Assembly: GCA_900551225.1 (NCBI GenBank)
Contig: URUZ01000128.1
Coordinates: 1 to 12,539 of the forward strand
Source: an uncultured Clostridium sp.
Lineage (GTDB): Bacteria; Bacillota; Clostridia; Lachnospirales; Lachnospiraceae
Direction: 5' to 3'
Length of the DNA: 12,539 nucleotides
The position numbers were made by a program, and so were the translations under genes. The notes under the pieces were generated by a model. That model was not told where the DNA came from and ran no database searches. It worked only from the letters and a program-made list of their open reading frames with translations. Positions within the stretch are counted from its first letter, which is position 1. Each line of letters starts with the position of its first letter. Shown here one piece after another: positions 5,712 through 12,539 of the stretch.

Positions 5712-6950
5712 TTGTTGGAGCGGCTGTTACATAACTGGCATGGATATGTGAAAATCAGGCTTCACGGCTATTCGCCGGAACGCTTTTTAAACCTATGCAA
5801 CGCAAGAAAACTGGAGATATGGGGGATACGGTGCAATGGCGGGGATTATGAATTTTACATGACCCTTCCGGGGTACAGGAAGGTCCGGCCCCTGGTTAAA
5901 AAGTCCAGGGTCCGCCTGAAAATACTGGAAAAATGCGGACTTCCCTTTTACCTCCACAGAAACAGGAAGCGCAAGCTGTTCGCAGCCGGGCTGGCCGGTT
6001 TTTTTGTACTTTTGTATGTGCTCAGCCTGTTTGTGTGGGATATTGAATTTGAGGGGAATCACCATTATACATACGATACTCTGGTCCGCTATCTGTCTGA
6101 ACAGAACGTAAATTACGGGATGTACAAAAAACAGATTGACTGCGAAGAGCTGGAGGCGGGATTCCGGGCGTATTTTCCGGAGATTACCTGGGTGTCCGCC
6201 CGTGTGTCCGGCACCAGGCTTCTGATCCACATCAAGGAAAACGAGGTGCTCTCCACCATTCCGGAACGGGACGAAACGCCCTGCGACCTGGTGGCCTCCA
6301 AGGCGGGCACCATCACTGCCATGATTGTCCGCCAGGGTACGGCCCAGGTGGCTGTGGGAGACGAGGTGGAGGAGGGACAGGTACTGGTATCGGGTATCGT
6401 ATCCATCTTAAATGATGGGGAGGAGGAGGTAAACCGCTACGCGGTGCGGGCGGACGCTGATGTGACGGCGCGCACGGAGAACCAGTACAGGAAAACCTTC
6501 CCCATGCTTCATACGGTGCGGGTTCCCACGGGGGAGACACGCAGAGGCTGGTATGTGAAGGTGGGGCCGGCGTCATTTACCTGCCTGCTTCCCGTCCTGG
6601 GCGACAACCAGTGGGACTATCTGATGGAGGAGCAGCAGCTGAAGCTGTTCAGCAACTTTTACCTGCCCTGTTACCTGGGAAGCATAAAGGGCAAGGAGAT
6701 GGATTCCCACGAGCGGTTCTACACTTCTGAGGAGCTGGAACAGATGTCCAAGGAGCTGAGCCGCCAGTTCTCAGAAAAATTAACAGAAAAAGGGGTACAA
6801 ATTCTTGAAAATGATGATAGAATAGATACGAGCGCATCGAGGGCAAGCTTAAGCGGACATTTTATCACACTGGAACCCATTCAGAAACAGGTTCCCATTG
6901 AAGATGTGCTTCCCAATATAGAACCAGAGGAGACGAATACAGCAGAATGA
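5712..6950 (+). CDS. yqfD: Sporulation membrane protein YqfD
   Basis: A 412-residue membrane-anchored sporulation protein, partner of YqfC; the exact biochemical role is unknown. The conserved head is HNWHGYVKIRLHGYSPERFLNLC, followed by a basic stretch and one membrane helix at about residues 89-109 (FAAGLAGFFVLLYVLSLFVW). An extracytoplasmic region with a POTRA-like FEGNHHYTYDTLVRYL...KENE segment (about 112-178) follows, and a variable acidic C-terminus. I place the start at TTG 5712, 7 bases after a strong AGGAGGT (5698-5704). The protein then begins MLERLLHNWHGYVKI, as family members do, and is close to the roughly 400 residues of Bacillus YqfD. The alternative GTG at 5664 has no ribosome site and adds 16 odd residues encoded by the repeat. 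The stop overlaps the phoH start by 4 bases. Confidence 0.9.
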   Translation: MLERLLHNWHGYVKIRLHGYSPERFLNLCNARKLEIWGIRCNGGDYEFYMTLPGYRKVRPLVKKSRVRLKILEKCGLPFYLHRNRKRKLFAAGLAGFFVLLYVLSLFVWDIEFEGNHHYTYDTLVRYLSEQNVNYGMYKKQIDCEELEAGFRAYFPEITWVSARVSGTRLLIHIKENEVLSTIPERDETPCDLVASKAGTITAMIVRQGTAQVAVGDEVEEGQVLVSGIVSILNDGEEEVNRYAVRADADVTARTENQYRKTFPMLHTVRVPTGETRRGWYVKVGPASFTCLLPVLGDNQWDYLMEEQQLKLFSNFYLPCYLGSIKGKEMDSHERFYTSEELEQMSKELSRQFSEKLTEKGVQILENDDRIDTSASRASLSGHFITLEPIQKQVPIEDVLPNIEPEETNTAE

Positions 6951-7945
6951 GTGTTATTGAGACCATGATCGACATTCCTGTTGAACATGAACGCAATGTA
7001 TGCGGCCAGTTTGACACATACTTAAAGAAAATAGAACGCACCCTGCACGTGACCATCATTGCAAGGGATGGCGAGATTAAGCTGATCGGGCCGGAAGATA
7101 CCATCCGCCGGGCCAAAAGCGTTTTCGGCAACCTGATCGAACTCTCCAGGCGGGGCAACTCCATCACGGAGCAGAATGTGGATTACGCTCTGTCCCTGTC
7201 CTTCACTGAGAGCGACGGGCAGATCCTGGAGATTGACAAGGATATTATCTGCAGGACCATCGCGGGCAAGCCGGTGAAGCCCAAGACATTGGGCCAAAAG
7301 CAGTATGTGGATGCAATCCGAAAGAAGATGATTGTATTCGGCATCGGTCCGGCAGGCACGGGCAAGACATACCTGGCTATGGCAATGGCCATTCAGGCAT
7401 TTAAAAACGGCGAGGTGGGCCGCATCATCCTGACCCGTCCGGCCATTGAGGCGGGGGAGAAGCTGGGCTTTCTGCCCGGGGATCTGCAGAGCAAGATCGA
7501 TCCCTATCTGCGGCCGCTGTACGATGCTCTTTACCAGATTATGGGAGCGGAGAGCTATCTGCACAACTCGGAGAAGGGGCTGATTGAGGTGGCTCCCCTG
7601 GCGTATATGAGGGGACGTACCCTGGACAATGCTTACATCATCCTGGATGAGGCCCAGAATACCACCCCGGCCCAGATGAAGATGTTCCTGACCAGAATCG
7701 GTTTCGGCTCCAAGGTGATTGTCACCGGGGACCAGACCCAGAAGGACCTTCCCTCAGGCGCCACCTCGGGCCTGGACACGGCCGCCAGGGTGCTGAAGAA
7801 GATTGACGGCATCAGCTTCTGCTATCTGACCAGCTCAGATGTGGTGCGCCATCCCCTTGTGCAGAAAATTGTACAGGCCTATGACGATTATGAACAGAAG
7901 GGAAAGGGCGCAGCGGCAGCGCGCAGGCAGAGAGACCGGACCTAA
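6947..7945 (+). CDS. phoH: PhoH family ATPase (PhoH/YbeZ)
   Basis: A 332-residue cytoplasmic P-loop NTPase. Walker A is GPAGTGKT at residues 134-141 and Walker B is IILDEAQN at 231-238. TRPAIEAGEKLGFLPGD (163-179) and VTGDQTQKDLP (259-269) are further PhoH signatures; the latter resembles a helicase motif III. The N-terminal 110 residues contain a small KH-like fold typical of this family. PhoH/YbeZ proteins work with the YbeY RNase in ribosomal RNA maturation, and ybeY is the next gene. The ATG at 6947 overlaps the yqfD stop (ATGA). GAGGAG at 6927-6932 is 14 bases away, so translation is probably coupled. The end is basic (AAAARRQRDRT). Family assignment is certain; the exact nucleic-acid activity is not. 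Confidence 0.94.
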   Translation: MSVIETMIDIPVEHERNVCGQFDTYLKKIERTLHVTIIARDGEIKLIGPEDTIRRAKSVFGNLIELSRRGNSITEQNVDYALSLSFTESDGQILEIDKDIICRTIAGKPVKPKTLGQKQYVDAIRKKMIVFGIGPAGTGKTYLAMAMAIQAFKNGEVGRIILTRPAIEAGEKLGFLPGDLQSKIDPYLRPLYDALYQIMGAESYLHNSEKGLIEVAPLAYMRGRTLDNAYIILDEAQNTTPAQMKMFLTRIGFGSKVIVTGDQTQKDLPSGATSGLDTAARVLKKIDGISFCYLTSSDVVRHPLVQKIVQAYDDYEQKGKGAAAARRQRDRT

Positions 7946-7983
7946 TGCACTTTTGCGCCAACCAATGAGAAAGGAATAGTTCC

Positions 7984-8481
7984 ATGACCATTACCATAGA
8001 ATACGAGGCAGAGAAGCAGCTGGATCTGCCCTATGAAGAGATTATCCGGGAGGTAGTGACTGCCTCCCTGGATTATGAAAAATGTCCATATGAATCAGAG
8101 GTGAGTGTGATTCTCACGGACAATGAGAGCATCCGCTCCATCAACCTGGAACACCGTCAGATCGATTCCCCCACGGATGTGCTGTCATTTCCCATGGTGG
8201 ATTATGAGGCGCCCTCCGATTTTGACCATGTGGAGGAGGCTGTGGAGGACTATTTCAATCCCGAGACCGGGGAGCTGATGCTGGGCGATATTGTGATCTC
8301 CGTGGACAAGGTGGAGGAGCAGGCTGAGAAATACGGCCACTCCCAGACCAGGGAGCTGGCCTTCCTGGTGGCCCACAGTATGCTTCACCTCTGCGGGTAT
8401 GACCACATGGAGGAGGACGAGCGTCTGGCCATGGAGGAACGGCAGAAGGAGATCCTGGAGCTCAGGGGGTATACAAGATGA
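7984..8481 (+). CDS. ybeY: Endoribonuclease YbeY, rRNA maturation factor
   Basis: A 165-residue metal-dependent RNase of the UPF0054 family, acting in 16S rRNA 3'-end maturation and ribosome quality control. The zinc-binding H-x3-H-x5-H motif is present as HSMLHLCGYDH (His131, His135, His141). The conserved SPTDVLSFP (residues 62-70) and GELMLGDIVIS (96-106) are also intact. An acidic insert of about 20 residues (EAPSDFDHVEEAVEDYFNPE, 75-94) is longer than in Escherichia coli but usual in clostridia. The start at 7984 has AAGGA 8 bases upstream, 38 bases after phoH. It overlaps the next gene by 4 bases. In many Firmicutes dgkA, era or cdd follow ybeY; they do not here. Confidence 0.95.
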   Translation: MTITIEYEAEKQLDLPYEEIIREVVTASLDYEKCPYESEVSVILTDNESIRSINLEHRQIDSPTDVLSFPMVDYEAPSDFDHVEEAVEDYFNPETGELMLGDIVISVDKVEEQAEKYGHSQTRELAFLVAHSMLHLCGYDHMEEDERLAMEERQKEILELRGYTR

Positions 8482-9635
8482 GATATATTAAAGGGAAATG
8501 GATACTGCCGGTATTGACCGTCATAGCCCTGTGCTGCGGCTGTGCCCAGCAGACCTATGTGGAGGTGACCACAGAGCAGGAGACGCCTGCTCCCACTGTG
8601 CCGGCCACCATTGAGATCCAGACCCAGTCCACCCAGCCGCAGCCGGATCTGTCGGGGCTGCCGGCCTACTATCTGCCGGAGGAGCGGACAGAGGCGGACG
8701 GGCAGATCCGCAGCTATCTCACCGGGCAGATGACGGACGCCGCCAAGGCCGACCGCCGCCCCATTGCCATTATGATGAGCAATGACAAGGCGTCCCTTCC
8801 GCAGTACGGCATCAACCGGGCGGGCGTGGTATACGAAGCGCCGGTGGAGGGGGACATGAACCGTTACATGTCCATTATTGAGGATTTCGATGATCTGGAC
8901 CGCATCGGCTCCGTGCGCAGCTGCCGCACCTACTATACTTATTTTGCCAGGGAGTTTGATGCCATTTACGCCCACTACGGCCAGAGCACATTTGCCAAGC
9001 CATACCTGGCCAATGTGGACAACATCAACGGCCTGGACGGCATCGGCACTGTGGCCTATTACCGTTCCAGCGACCGCAAGAGCCCCCACAACGCCTACTC
9101 CAGCGGGGAACGGCTTCAGAAGGCCATCGATCAGCTGGGATATTCCCAGACATATGGCGATACATACCAGGGGCATTACCTGTTTGCCAGAGATGGGGTC
9201 ACAGGTCTTTTGGATGAGCGGCCCGACGTGATGGCGGCTGATCTCGTAAAACCTGGATATAATATGAATAAGGCATATTTCCAGTACGACCCCTCCGACG
9301 GCCTGTACCACCGCTACCAGTACGGCGGGGTTCATCAGGGAAATGAAGGCCCCATTACAGTGAAAAATGTGATATTCCAATGCTGCCAGATGGGGCACTA
9401 TGCCACCACTGACTATCTGAACATCAATGTCCACACCTCAGAATGCGGCTACTTCATAACAGAGGGAAAGGCGATTCCTATTAACTGGGAAAAAGATGGG
9501 GAGTTCGGAGTGACCCGGTACTATGATCTGGACCACAACGAGATCGTACTGAACCAGGGCAAGACCTGGATCTGTATCATCCCCACCAAGGATTTTGGGA
9601 AGATTGAAATCACAGGAAACGAGGGCGCACAATAA
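8478..9635 (+). CDS. DUF3048 (YerB-like) putative lipoprotein
   Basis: A 385-residue secreted protein, probably a lipoprotein, related to Bacillus YerB; function unknown. Residues 1-22 form a signal peptide with positive residues and a hydrophobic core ending LCCGC. Cys22 is the most likely lipidated residue, although the lipobox has Cys instead of Leu at -3, so it is degenerate. A Thr/Pro/Gln-rich linker (29-58) follows. The N-terminal DUF3048 domain (about 85-235) has the family segment DRIGSVRSCRTYYTYFAREFDAIYAHYG (141-168), and the C-terminal domain (about 265-378) includes the GKTWICIIP strand. Its ATG overlaps the ybeY stop (ATGA), showing translational coupling to a cytoplasmic RNase gene. 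The flippase gene starts 5 bases after its stop, so an envelope role is plausible. Confidence 0.88.
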   Translation: MRYIKGKWILPVLTVIALCCGCAQQTYVEVTTEQETPAPTVPATIEIQTQSTQPQPDLSGLPAYYLPEERTEADGQIRSYLTGQMTDAAKADRRPIAIMMSNDKASLPQYGINRAGVVYEAPVEGDMNRYMSIIEDFDDLDRIGSVRSCRTYYTYFAREFDAIYAHYGQSTFAKPYLANVDNINGLDGIGTVAYYRSSDRKSPHNAYSSGERLQKAIDQLGYSQTYGDTYQGHYLFARDGVTGLLDERPDVMAADLVKPGYNMNKAYFQYDPSDGLYHRYQYGGVHQGNEGPITVKNVIFQCCQMGHYATTDYLNINVHTSECGYFITEGKAIPINWEKDGEFGVTRYYDLDHNEIVLNQGKTWICIIPTKDFGKIEITGNEGAQ

Positions 9636-9640
9636 TTCTT

Positions 9641-11341
9641 ATGAAACATTCGACTAAAGAACAGACTTCAGGCGGAAACGGGAAGAAAGGGACAAACTTC
9701 GTGATTCAGGGGAGCATCCTGGCCATCGCAAGCATTTTAGTGCGGCTGATCGGGATGGTCTACAGGATTCCGCTGACCAATATAATCGGAAAAAGGGGAA
9801 ACGGATATTATACCGCTGCTTACGGCGTGTATAATATCCTCCTCATTTTATCCTCCTACAGTATGCCGGTGGCTGTGTCCAAGATGGTTGCCACGCGTAT
9901 TGCCAGGGAAGAGCATCAGAACACCAACAGGATCTTAAAGGCGGCCCTGCTCTACGCCACCCTCATCGGAGGCGTAGCTGCCACGGCCTTGTGGTTCGGG
10001 GCGGAGACCTTCGCGGGCCTGATCAACATGCCCTTCAGCATGTATGCGCTTAAGACCCTGGCTCCCACCATCTGGATCATGGCGTACCTGGGTGTGCTGC
10101 GCGGCTATTTCCAGGGGACAGGGACCATGATCCCCACCGCCCTTTCCCAGATTCTGGAACAGATTGTCAATGCCGCTGTCAGCGTGGGCGCAGCAGCCCT
10201 GTTATTCCGCGCAGGCATCGCCATGAACCAGGCCAGCGGGGCTACGGAATACTCCTACGCCCTGGGTGCGGCGGGAGGAACCATCGGAACGGGTGCCGGA
10301 GCCCTCCCTGCTCTGGTCTTTTTTGTGTTTCTGCCCCTGTCTAAACGTCCCGCCATGAAACGGATGGCTGAGGCGGACACCACGGGCAGGCGAGAGTCCT
10401 ACAAACAGCTGGGCTACAACCTGACGGTTACCATACTGCCCATTGTCATCAGCAGCACAGTGTACAATGTCAGCAATGTACTGGACAGCTACTTCTTCGG
10501 CCGGGGCATGGGCATGCTGGGCCACTCCGAGGAAGTGGTGGCCACCCTGTGGGGCACCCTGGGGCTGTATCAGCTGCTGTTTAATATTCCGGTGGCCATC
10601 TCCAACGCCCTGTCCTCCTCCCTGATCCCATCCCTGACCAGGGCGGTGGCCAGCCAGAACCGGGAACAGACTGTGGAGCGGGTCGCCACATCCATCCGTT
10701 TCTCCATGGTCATCGCCATCCCGGCTGCGGTGGGCCTGACCGTGCTCAGCGGGCCGGTGAACAACCTGCTGTTCGGCGGCGGTGACAATGAGATCCTGAT
10801 CCGCCTGACCATGGTGGGTTCTGTGGCGGTGGTGCTCTTTTCACTGTCCACGGTGACCAACGCCATTTTACAGGGCCTGAACCATATGAATATTCCCATG
10901 CGCAACGCCACCATTTCCCTGGTGTTCCATGTGGGCGCCCTGGAACTCATGCTGCTGGTATTTAAATGGGGCATATACAGCGTGGTATATGCCAACATCC
11001 TGTTTGCATTTTTCATGTGCATTCTCAATGGACGGGCCATTGCCAAATACCTGGATTACCGGCAGGAATATAAAAAGACGTTTGTGATCCCCTTTGCCAG
11101 CGCGCTGGCCATGGGGGCCGCTGCCTGGGGCGTGTACTTTGTGGTGCGCCTGGCGCTGCCGTCGGGAATTGCGGACCGCCGTCTGGGCTTGGCCATGGAG
11201 GTGGTGGCGGCCATCGCAGCGGCGCTGGCGGTGTACGGCGTGCTTCTGGTGAAGCTTGGAGGCATATCAGAGGAGGAACTGGCAGGCATGCCCTGTGGAA
11301 GAAAGATCAAATCCATGCTCAAAAAAGCACGATTGCTGTAA
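9641..11341 (+). CDS. MurJ/SpoVB-type MOP-superfamily lipid flippase
   Basis: A 566-residue polytopic membrane protein of the polysaccharide biosynthesis (MOP, MurJ/SpoVB) family, expected to flip lipid-linked cell-wall precursors across the membrane. It has about 14 hydrophobic helices. Recognisable segments are VRLIGMVYRIPLTNIIGKRG (residues about 35-54), RGYFQGTGTMIPTALSQILEQIVN (about 153-176) and NALSSSLIPSLTRAVA. Bacillus has two such proteins, the vegetative YtgP/MurJ (about 544 residues) and the sporulation protein SpoVB (about 518). The length favours the former, but sequence by eye cannot decide. The sigma-E promoter of the run leaves a sporulation role open. The ATG at 9641 has no good ribosome site, only GAGGG at 9622-9626, so it probably depends on re-initiation after the lipoprotein gene. 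Confidence 0.88.
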   Translation: MKHSTKEQTSGGNGKKGTNFVIQGSILAIASILVRLIGMVYRIPLTNIIGKRGNGYYTAAYGVYNILLILSSYSMPVAVSKMVATRIAREEHQNTNRILKAALLYATLIGGVAATALWFGAETFAGLINMPFSMYALKTLAPTIWIMAYLGVLRGYFQGTGTMIPTALSQILEQIVNAAVSVGAAALLFRAGIAMNQASGATEYSYALGAAGGTIGTGAGALPALVFFVFLPLSKRPAMKRMAEADTTGRRESYKQLGYNLTVTILPIVISSTVYNVSNVLDSYFFGRGMGMLGHSEEVVATLWGTLGLYQLLFNIPVAISNALSSSLIPSLTRAVASQNREQTVERVATSIRFSMVIAIPAAVGLTVLSGPVNNLLFGGGDNEILIRLTMVGSVAVVLFSLSTVTNAILQGLNHMNIPMRNATISLVFHVGALELMLLVFKWGIYSVVYANILFAFFMCILNGRAIAKYLDYRQEYKKTFVIPFASALAMGAAAWGVYFVVRLALPSGIADRRLGLAMEVVAAIAAALAVYGVLLVKLGGISEEELAGMPCGRKIKSMLKKARLL

Positions 11342-11425
11342 ATTATTCTCAGAAAATCAAAATTAAGTGATTAAAAATGAAATAGAAAGCAGATACTAAC
11401 CTTACATGAAATTGGAGGTTATCAA

Positions 11426-11821
11426 ATGAAGAAGTATATGTACTGCTTTCTATTGTTTATTGTCACGTCCATTGTCTGCCTGATTGCAGGTTATGCCATA
11501 ACGCGATACAGTATCCGCCAGGAACAGGCCATACCCAACACTGTGGTTGAGACAGAATCAGTGGATGATCTGGAGAACCGGGCGGCGGTAGGCCAGGAGA
11601 AGATTCAGCCCATACTGGAGACAGCAGCGGCAAAGGAATTCTATCTGGTTTCCGAGTCCGGTTTTTTACTTGTCTTTTCCAAGGACCAGAGTACCATCTG
11701 CCTGTACACCCATATCCCTGTCACTGATTTTCCGGAGCAGGAGAGGGAGCGCCTGATGGAGGGTATCTGGTTTCCAACCATGATGGATGTTTACCATTAT
11801 CTGGAATCCTACACCAGTTAA
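11426..11821 (+). CDS. Small membrane-anchored protein with BofC-C-terminal-like domain
   Basis: A 131-residue protein with one membrane helix at about residues 7-26 and an extracytoplasmic remainder. Residues 30-68 are polar and acidic. Residues 70-131 (from KEFYLVSESGFLLVFSKD to MMDVYHYLESYTS) resemble the BofC C-terminal domain pattern: a YxxxxxGxxxVF strand pair, a THIPVTDFPEQERERLMEGIWF middle and a terminal LExYxS. BofC is a forespore protein that restrains SpoIVB signalling in Bacillus; here only the C-terminal part would be present, so the name should not be transferred. The start is fixed by GGAGGT at 11414-11419. It is separated from the flippase by 84 bases without a visible terminator, so co-transcription is possible. 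Confidence 0.75.
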   Translation: MKKYMYCFLLFIVTSIVCLIAGYAITRYSIRQEQAIPNTVVETESVDDLENRAAVGQEKIQPILETAAAKEFYLVSESGFLLVFSKDQSTICLYTHIPVTDFPEQERERLMEGIWFPTMMDVYHYLESYTS

Positions 11822-11887
11822 AGCCCGCAATAAACGTTCTGTCATACGGGGCAGACGTTACAAAATTGTTCCTTTATCAGGAAACAG

Positions 11888-11916
11888 TTGAAATGTTCTG
11901 TGAAAACAGATAAAAT
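11888..11916 (+). promoter_or_regulatory. Vegetative (sigma-A) promoter of the flavoprotein gene
   Basis: TTGAAA at 11888-11893 and TAAAAT at 11911-11916 each match the sigma-A consensus at five of six bases, with an ideal 17-base spacer. The predicted start site near 11923 gives a leader of about 40 bases before the ATG at 11965. Upstream, 11869-11883 holds a small hairpin (TTCCT/AGGAA) with no T-tract, so it is not a convincing terminator. Confidence 0.7.
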
Positions 11917-11964
11917 GTACTTCGAACCAACAGAGACTGCATTGGGGAAGGAAACGAAAAACAA

Positions 11965-12539
11965 ATGAAACGAAAAGTAATCATCATTGGAGGCGGAGCC
12001 AGCGGGCTGGCGGCCGCTGTTTGCAGCGCCAGGGAAGGCGCCGCAGTGACGATTGTGGAACATATGGACCGTGTGGGGAAGAAGATCCTTTCCACCGGCA
12101 ACGGAAGATGCAATTTAACGAATCTGGATATGAGGCCTGAGTGCTACCGCTGCGGGCAGCCTTCATTTCCAATGGAGGTAATCAATGGCTTCGGGGTGGA
12201 ACAGACCCTGGAGTTTTTCGGCAGCCTGGGAATTGAGACAAGAAGCAGGAACGGCTACATTTATCCCAACAGCGACCAGGCCAGCGCGGTGCTGGACGTG
12301 CTGCGCCAGGAGGCGGAGCATCTGGGCGTTGTGACCCTGACCGGATGTGAGGCCACTGGGGTGGAGCCCATGGAGGGAAGGCCGGGCCTGACAGTGGCCA
12401 CCGGCCAGGGAAAGCTTCAGGGGGATGCGGTGATTCTGGCCCCCGGTTCCAAGGCGGCTCCGGCCACCGGTTCCGACGGCAGCGGCTATGAGCTGGCAAA
12501 AAAGCTGGGCCACAGGGTGATCAAACCCCTTCCCGCCCT
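11965..12539 (+). CDS. HI0933/YhiN-family NAD(P)/FAD-dependent oxidoreductase (5' part)
   Basis: The first 191 codons of a flavoprotein that runs off the window; the family is usually about 400 residues. The FAD-binding Rossmann motif IIGGGASGLAAA lies at residues 7-18, with the acidic ribose-binding Glu32 after the second strand. The segment DRVGKKILSTGNGRCNLTN (35-53) is a family hallmark. VILAPGSKAAPATGSDGSGYELAKKLGH (156-183) is the second conserved block. Members are often annotated as aminoacetone oxidase family, but the physiological substrate is not established. The ATG at 11965 follows GGGGAAGGAA at 11944-11953, about 11 bases away. It has its own sigma-A promoter. In many clostridia cmk and ispH follow, which would be beyond this window. 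Confidence 0.9.
   Translation, partial: MKRKVIIIGGGASGLAAAVCSAREGAAVTIVEHMDRVGKKILSTGNGRCNLTNLDMRPECYRCGQPSFPMEVINGFGVEQTLEFFGSLGIETRSRNGYIYPNSDQASAVLDVLRQEAEHLGVVTLTGCEATGVEPMEGRPGLTVATGQGKLQGDAVILAPGSKAAPATGSDGSGYELAKKLGHRVIKPLPA

Noticed and set aside
8385..9434. Long open frame of 349 codons on the minus strand
   Set aside because: It is fully antisense to ybeY and the DUF3048 gene, both of which have clear family motifs and ribosome sites. Its translation is low-complexity Val/Gly/His-rich, typical of a shadow frame in GC-rich DNA.
11833..11883. Possible terminator between the BofC-like gene and the flavoprotein gene
   Set aside because: Two small imperfect stems (11833-11859 and 11869-11883) exist, but both are weak and neither is followed by a T-run.

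Overview
The window looks like chromosomal DNA from a spore-forming, anaerobic Firmicute, most likely a Lachnospiraceae member of the Enterocloster/Clostridium clostridioforme type. This is an inference. It rests on the moderately high GC, strong AGGAGG ribosome sites, a yqfC-yqfD sporulation pair and the mix of gene families. I see no transposase, integrase, phage gene, CRISPR array, tRNA or rRNA.

Layout. (1) Positions 1-4224, plus strand: a carbohydrate phosphotransferase (PTS) locus of the fructose type, with EIIA, EIIC and EIIB as three separate genes, followed by a large MtlR/LicR-type PRD regulator. A possible promoter and a 16-bp palindrome with a central CG lie in front of it, and a strong hairpin terminator closes it. 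The proteins would import and phosphorylate a sugar while the regulator senses PTS phosphorylation. The sugar cannot be read from the sequence. (2) Positions 4290-5183, minus strand: one gene for a two-domain DUF4397 protein with a low-complexity N-terminus carrying a 25-residue repeat. It converges on the regulator, shares its terminator, and diverges from the next operon.

(3) Positions 5350-11341, plus strand: a tightly packed run of yqfC, yqfD, phoH, ybeY, a DUF3048 (YerB-like) lipoprotein and a MurJ/SpoVB-type flippase. Two of the junctions are 4-base stop/start overlaps. A good match to a sigma-E (mother-cell sporulation) promoter stands in front of yqfC. The gap between yqfC and yqfD holds an exact 21-bp direct repeat with inverted-repeat arms, and yqfD most likely starts at a TTG just after it. 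The run mixes sporulation (YqfC/YqfD), RNA maturation (PhoH/YbeY) and envelope functions (lipoprotein, flippase).

(4) Positions 11426-12539: a small membrane-anchored protein with a BofC-C-terminal-like tail, then a clear vegetative promoter and the first 191 codons of an HI0933/YhiN-type flavoprotein cut off by the window end.

No unmistakably new multi-gene system is visible. The least explained items are the repeat-bearing DUF4397 protein beside the sporulation operon, the repeat between yqfC and yqfD, and the loss of conserved phospho-histidines in the PRD regulator.
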